Shown piece after piece: positions 13,845 to 15,863 of a stretch of 15,863 nt of DNA (position 1 is the stretch's first letter; every line of letters starts with the position of its first letter). The translations under genes were made by a program, and so were the position numbers. The stretch spans positions 1 to 15,863 of the forward strand of contig JAZOCR010000115.1 of NCBI GenBank assembly GCA_045596605.1, written 5' to 3'. The DNA comes from SIG622 sp045596605. Lineage in GTDB: Bacteria > Bacillota > Clostridia > Oscillospirales > CAG-382. Below the pieces are notes generated by a model. The model was not told the origin of the DNA and did no database searches. It saw only the letters and a list, made by a program, of their open reading frames with translations.

Positions 13845-15380
13845 TTGCTTTCAAAGGTAAACAGTGCTGCAATTTGCGGCATTGACGGATATATTGTTGA
13901 CGTGGAATGCTACGCTTCGGGAAACTTTCCGAAGTTTCAGCTTGTGGGCTTGCCGGATGCGGCGGTAAAGGAGTCTTACAACAGAATAAAGGCGGCAATA
14001 AAAAACTCGGATATCGATTTTCCGAATATGACTATAACCATAAATCTTGCACCGGCAGACGTACTTAAGCAGGGCACGGCATACGACCTTGCAATACTTG
14101 TGTCGCTGCTTCAGTGTACTGTCCTTTCGGAATGCAATCTTTCCGGAAAATGCTTTGCGGGAGAGGTGTCGCTAAGCGGTGCGGTAAGGAAGACCAACGG
14201 TGTTCTCGCTATGTGTATGGCGGCGAGGGATGCGGGATTTTCCGAAATGTACGTGCCGATTGACAATGTAAAAGAGGCATCTGTCGTTGACGGAATTGAC
14301 GTTTACGGTGTTCCTGACGTAAGTACGCTTGTTCTGCATCTTTTAAAGGGCGGTGTTATTCCTAAAGCAGTCTGCGACAGAAATGCGCTTTTTGAGCTTT
14401 CATATGCAGGAATTCCCGATTTTTCCGACGTTAAGGGGCAGTGGGTGGTAAAGCGTGCCATTGAGGTCGCTGCCGCAGGGATGCACAATCTTTTACTTAT
14501 TGGTCCGCCCGGCACCGGAAAAAGTATGCTTGCGAAAAGAATACCCGGAATACTTCCTCCAATGAGCTTTGAGGAGGCACTGCGCACAACGCAGATTTAC
14601 TCTGCCGCAGGTATGCTTGGTAATGATACGCTTATTACAAGAAGACCCTTCAGAAGTCCTCATCACACTATGTCTTCAGCAGGACTTGTGGGTGGTGGAA
14701 AGATACCTCAGCCGGGAGAAATTTCCCTTGCGGACAACGGAGTTCTTTTCCTTGACGAGCTTCCCGAATTCAATAAAGATGCAACAGAGGGACTTCGCCA
14801 GCCGCTTGAAGACGGAAAGGTAGTTATAACCCGTGTGGGAGGGAAAATGTCTTTCCCCTGCAGATTTATGCTTGTATGTGCAATGAACCCCTGCAAATGC
14901 GGTTATTTCGGACACCCTACAAAGCAGTGTACCTGCCCGAAGGGCTCGATTTCAAAGTATCTTTCAAGAATATCAGGACCGCTTCTTGACAGAATGGATG
15001 TGCAGATAGAGGTGCCGTCACTTACATACGAAGCACTTGCACAGAACACACCGGAGGAAAGCTCGGAAAAGGTTCGTGCGAGGGTGCTTGAAGCTCGTGA
15101 AATCATGACAAAGCGTTATAAAGACGAAGCAGGGATAATTGCCAACGGAGACCTTACACCTGCACTGATTAGAAAATACTGTATTCTTGATGAGCCGGCG
15201 CAGGACGTGCTGAAAAAATCCTTTGAACGTCTGGGGTTGTCGGCAAGAGGCTACGACAGAATTCTTCGTGTTTCACGTACCATAGCGGATATGGCAAAGA
15301 GCGATATTATACGCCGTGAGCATATCGCCCAGGCGGTGCAGTACAGAAGTCTTGACAGAAAATATTGGAGCAATAACTAA
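13845..15380 (+). CDS. comM: YifB/ComM family Mg-chelatase-like AAA+ ATPase
   Basis: ATPase of 511 residues, the usual family length. In Gram-negative bacteria ComM is a hexameric helicase that promotes branch migration during transformation; the role in Firmicutes is less studied. It has an N-terminal Lon-protease-like ChlI domain (about 1-165, with GLPDAAVKESYNRIKAAIKNS), then the AAA+ core with Walker A GPPGTGKS (220-227) and Walker B LFLDE (D304, E305). The segment FRSPHHTMS, the Cys-rich insert NPCKCG...CTCP, the arginine-rich GPLLDRMDVQIEV and a C-terminal helical lid with LSARGYDRILRVSRTIADM follow. It begins with TTG at 13845: AAGGAGAT ends seven bases upstream and the family starts with MLSKV at exactly this place. 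It is the last gene of the dehydrogenase-smpB unit. comEC is also in the window, but far away. Confidence 0.95.
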   Translation: MLSKVNSAAICGIDGYIVDVECYASGNFPKFQLVGLPDAAVKESYNRIKAAIKNSDIDFPNMTITINLAPADVLKQGTAYDLAILVSLLQCTVLSECNLSGKCFAGEVSLSGAVRKTNGVLAMCMAARDAGFSEMYVPIDNVKEASVVDGIDVYGVPDVSTLVLHLLKGGVIPKAVCDRNALFELSYAGIPDFSDVKGQWVVKRAIEVAAAGMHNLLLIGPPGTGKSMLAKRIPGILPPMSFEEALRTTQIYSAAGMLGNDTLITRRPFRSPHHTMSSAGLVGGGKIPQPGEISLADNGVLFLDELPEFNKDATEGLRQPLEDGKVVITRVGGKMSFPCRFMLVCAMNPCKCGYFGHPTKQCTCPKGSISKYLSRISGPLLDRMDVQIEVPSLTYEALAQNTPEESSEKVRARVLEAREIMTKRYKDEAGIIANGDLTPALIRKYCILDEPAQDVLKKSFERLGLSARGYDRILRVSRTIADMAKSDIIRREHIAQAVQYRSLDRKYWSNN

Positions 15381-15382
15381 GC

Positions 15383-15418
15383 AAAAGGCAAAAGCGGAGA
15401 AAAACGCTTTTGCCTTTT
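15383..15418. terminator. Strong, symmetric terminator after yifB
   Basis: AAAAGGCAAAAGCG (15383-15396) pairs perfectly with CGCTTTTGCCTTTT (15405-15418): a 14-bp stem and 8-nt loop. The outer A/T bases give a U-tail in both directions, so it may also serve the convergent minus-strand gene. Confidence 0.92.
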
Positions 15419-15439
15419 ATAGTTTAACAAATACTGTTT

Positions 15440-15863
15440 TCATTCTTTTTTCTCAAGTAGTTTCAGTAGTTTGCGTCCGGCGCAACTCAATGTCAATACA
15501 TCAGAAACTTTGTTGACATTTTTCTCGGGATATTCAAATTCTGCGCTCCATTCTGCTTCATCATACCGCTTGCCAAAACACAGTAAAAGTATCTTCCCTA
15601 AAACAGCCTTGCGATATAATTCTTTGTCGTCACAGTTTTTGATAATTGTCTCATATCTTCGCAGAGCGTTTTCTGTCATCTCGTTTATAAATTTCAGGTT
15701 AACTCTGTCATTGCCTTTTTTGTATTCTTCAAAGGCAAGCTGGTACTCTGCGTACGCAAGCCACTCAAGATATCTGTAATCATTTGGATAATCAATCGTC
15801 GCTGAACGTGCCCATACATAACTTAACTGGGGAACTTCACAGTCATAATATTTTTGCAATCCC
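15440..15863 (-). CDS. C-terminal part of a probable helix-turn-helix (XRE-type) regulator; 5' end outside the window
   Basis: The minus-strand frame is open from the window edge to TGA at 15440-15442, about 140 residues. It is wholly helical in character, rich in Tyr, Trp, Glu and Lys, with TPR-like spacing: YVWARSATIDYPNDYRYLEWLAYAEYQLAF, then RRYETIIKNCDDKELYRKAVLGKILLLCFGKRYDEAEW. This resembles the C-terminal half of a common Clostridia family in which an N-terminal XRE DNA-binding domain is followed by helical repeats and phrases like NDYRYLEWLA. The DNA-binding domain would lie outside the window and is not seen, so the regulator role is inference from remembered family pattern. It converges on yifB, sharing the terminator at 15383-15418. 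Confidence 0.65.
   Translation of the reverse strand, partial: GLQKYYDCEVPQLSYVWARSATIDYPNDYRYLEWLAYAEYQLAFEEYKKGNDRVNLKFINEMTENALRRYETIIKNCDDKELYRKAVLGKILLLCFGKRYDEAEWSAEFEYPEKNVNKVSDVLTLSCAGRKLLKLLEKKE

Noticed and set aside
1..15863. Mobile elements, CRISPR arrays, tRNA/rRNA genes, defence or toxin-antitoxin modules
   Set aside because: I looked on both strands for transposases, terminal or direct repeats, spaced repeats and cloverleaf-like sequences and saw none. The window is core genome plus sporulation genes.

Overview
The window looks like a chromosomal segment of a spore-forming Clostridia-type Firmicute, probably near the Oscillospiraceae/Ruminococcaceae. The reasons are AGGAGG-type ribosome binding sites, a T-box leader on a tyrosyl-tRNA synthetase gene, consensus sigma-A promoters, a TTG start, a DUF6485-type Cys-rich protein, and above all a SipL-type spore coat protein (a Clostridia hallmark) beside a SpoVM-like micro-gene and SpoIID. 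Genes are densely packed. I see no tRNA, rRNA, insertion sequence, CRISPR array, phage gene or attachment site.

Left part (1-5888): the 5' part of tyrS (minus strand) is preceded by a complete T-box riboswitch and a consensus promoter. Its reading frame is broken by a UGA where the family has a conserved Trp. Divergent from it lie comEC (its C-terminal metallo-beta-lactamase-like domain lacks the metal ligands), a stand-alone DUF2344 protein, and a membrane-anchored DHHW/AlgX-like SGNH-fold protein ending at a strong terminator.

Centre (6016-9252): a sporulation block. A 50-residue two-helix membrane protein, a 24-residue SpoVM-like peptide and SipL (three DUF3794/SPOCS-like repeats plus LysM) run on the plus strand and converge on spoIID across a shared bidirectional terminator. 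SpoVM and SipL are known in other species to anchor and build the SpoIVA basal coat layer on the forespore; SpoIID is the lytic transglycosylase of engulfment. Both act from the mother cell. Similar sigma-E-like promoter elements precede sipL and spoIID. spoIVA is not in the window.

Right part (9262-15863): a small Cys-rich DUF6485 protein, a DUF554 membrane protein (minus), a membrane-anchored HtrA protease, then a probable three-gene transcription unit of D-2-hydroxyacid dehydrogenase, smpB and the YifB/ComM AAA+ ATPase, closed by a 14-bp-stem terminator. These three genes lie in one reading frame separated only by UGA stops. The window ends inside a minus-strand gene resembling the C-terminal part of a helix-turn-helix regulator.

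The longest stretch without a gene (734-1188) is filled by the tyrS T-box leader and the two divergent promoters. The other gaps are under 300 bp and hold the promoters and terminators listed.
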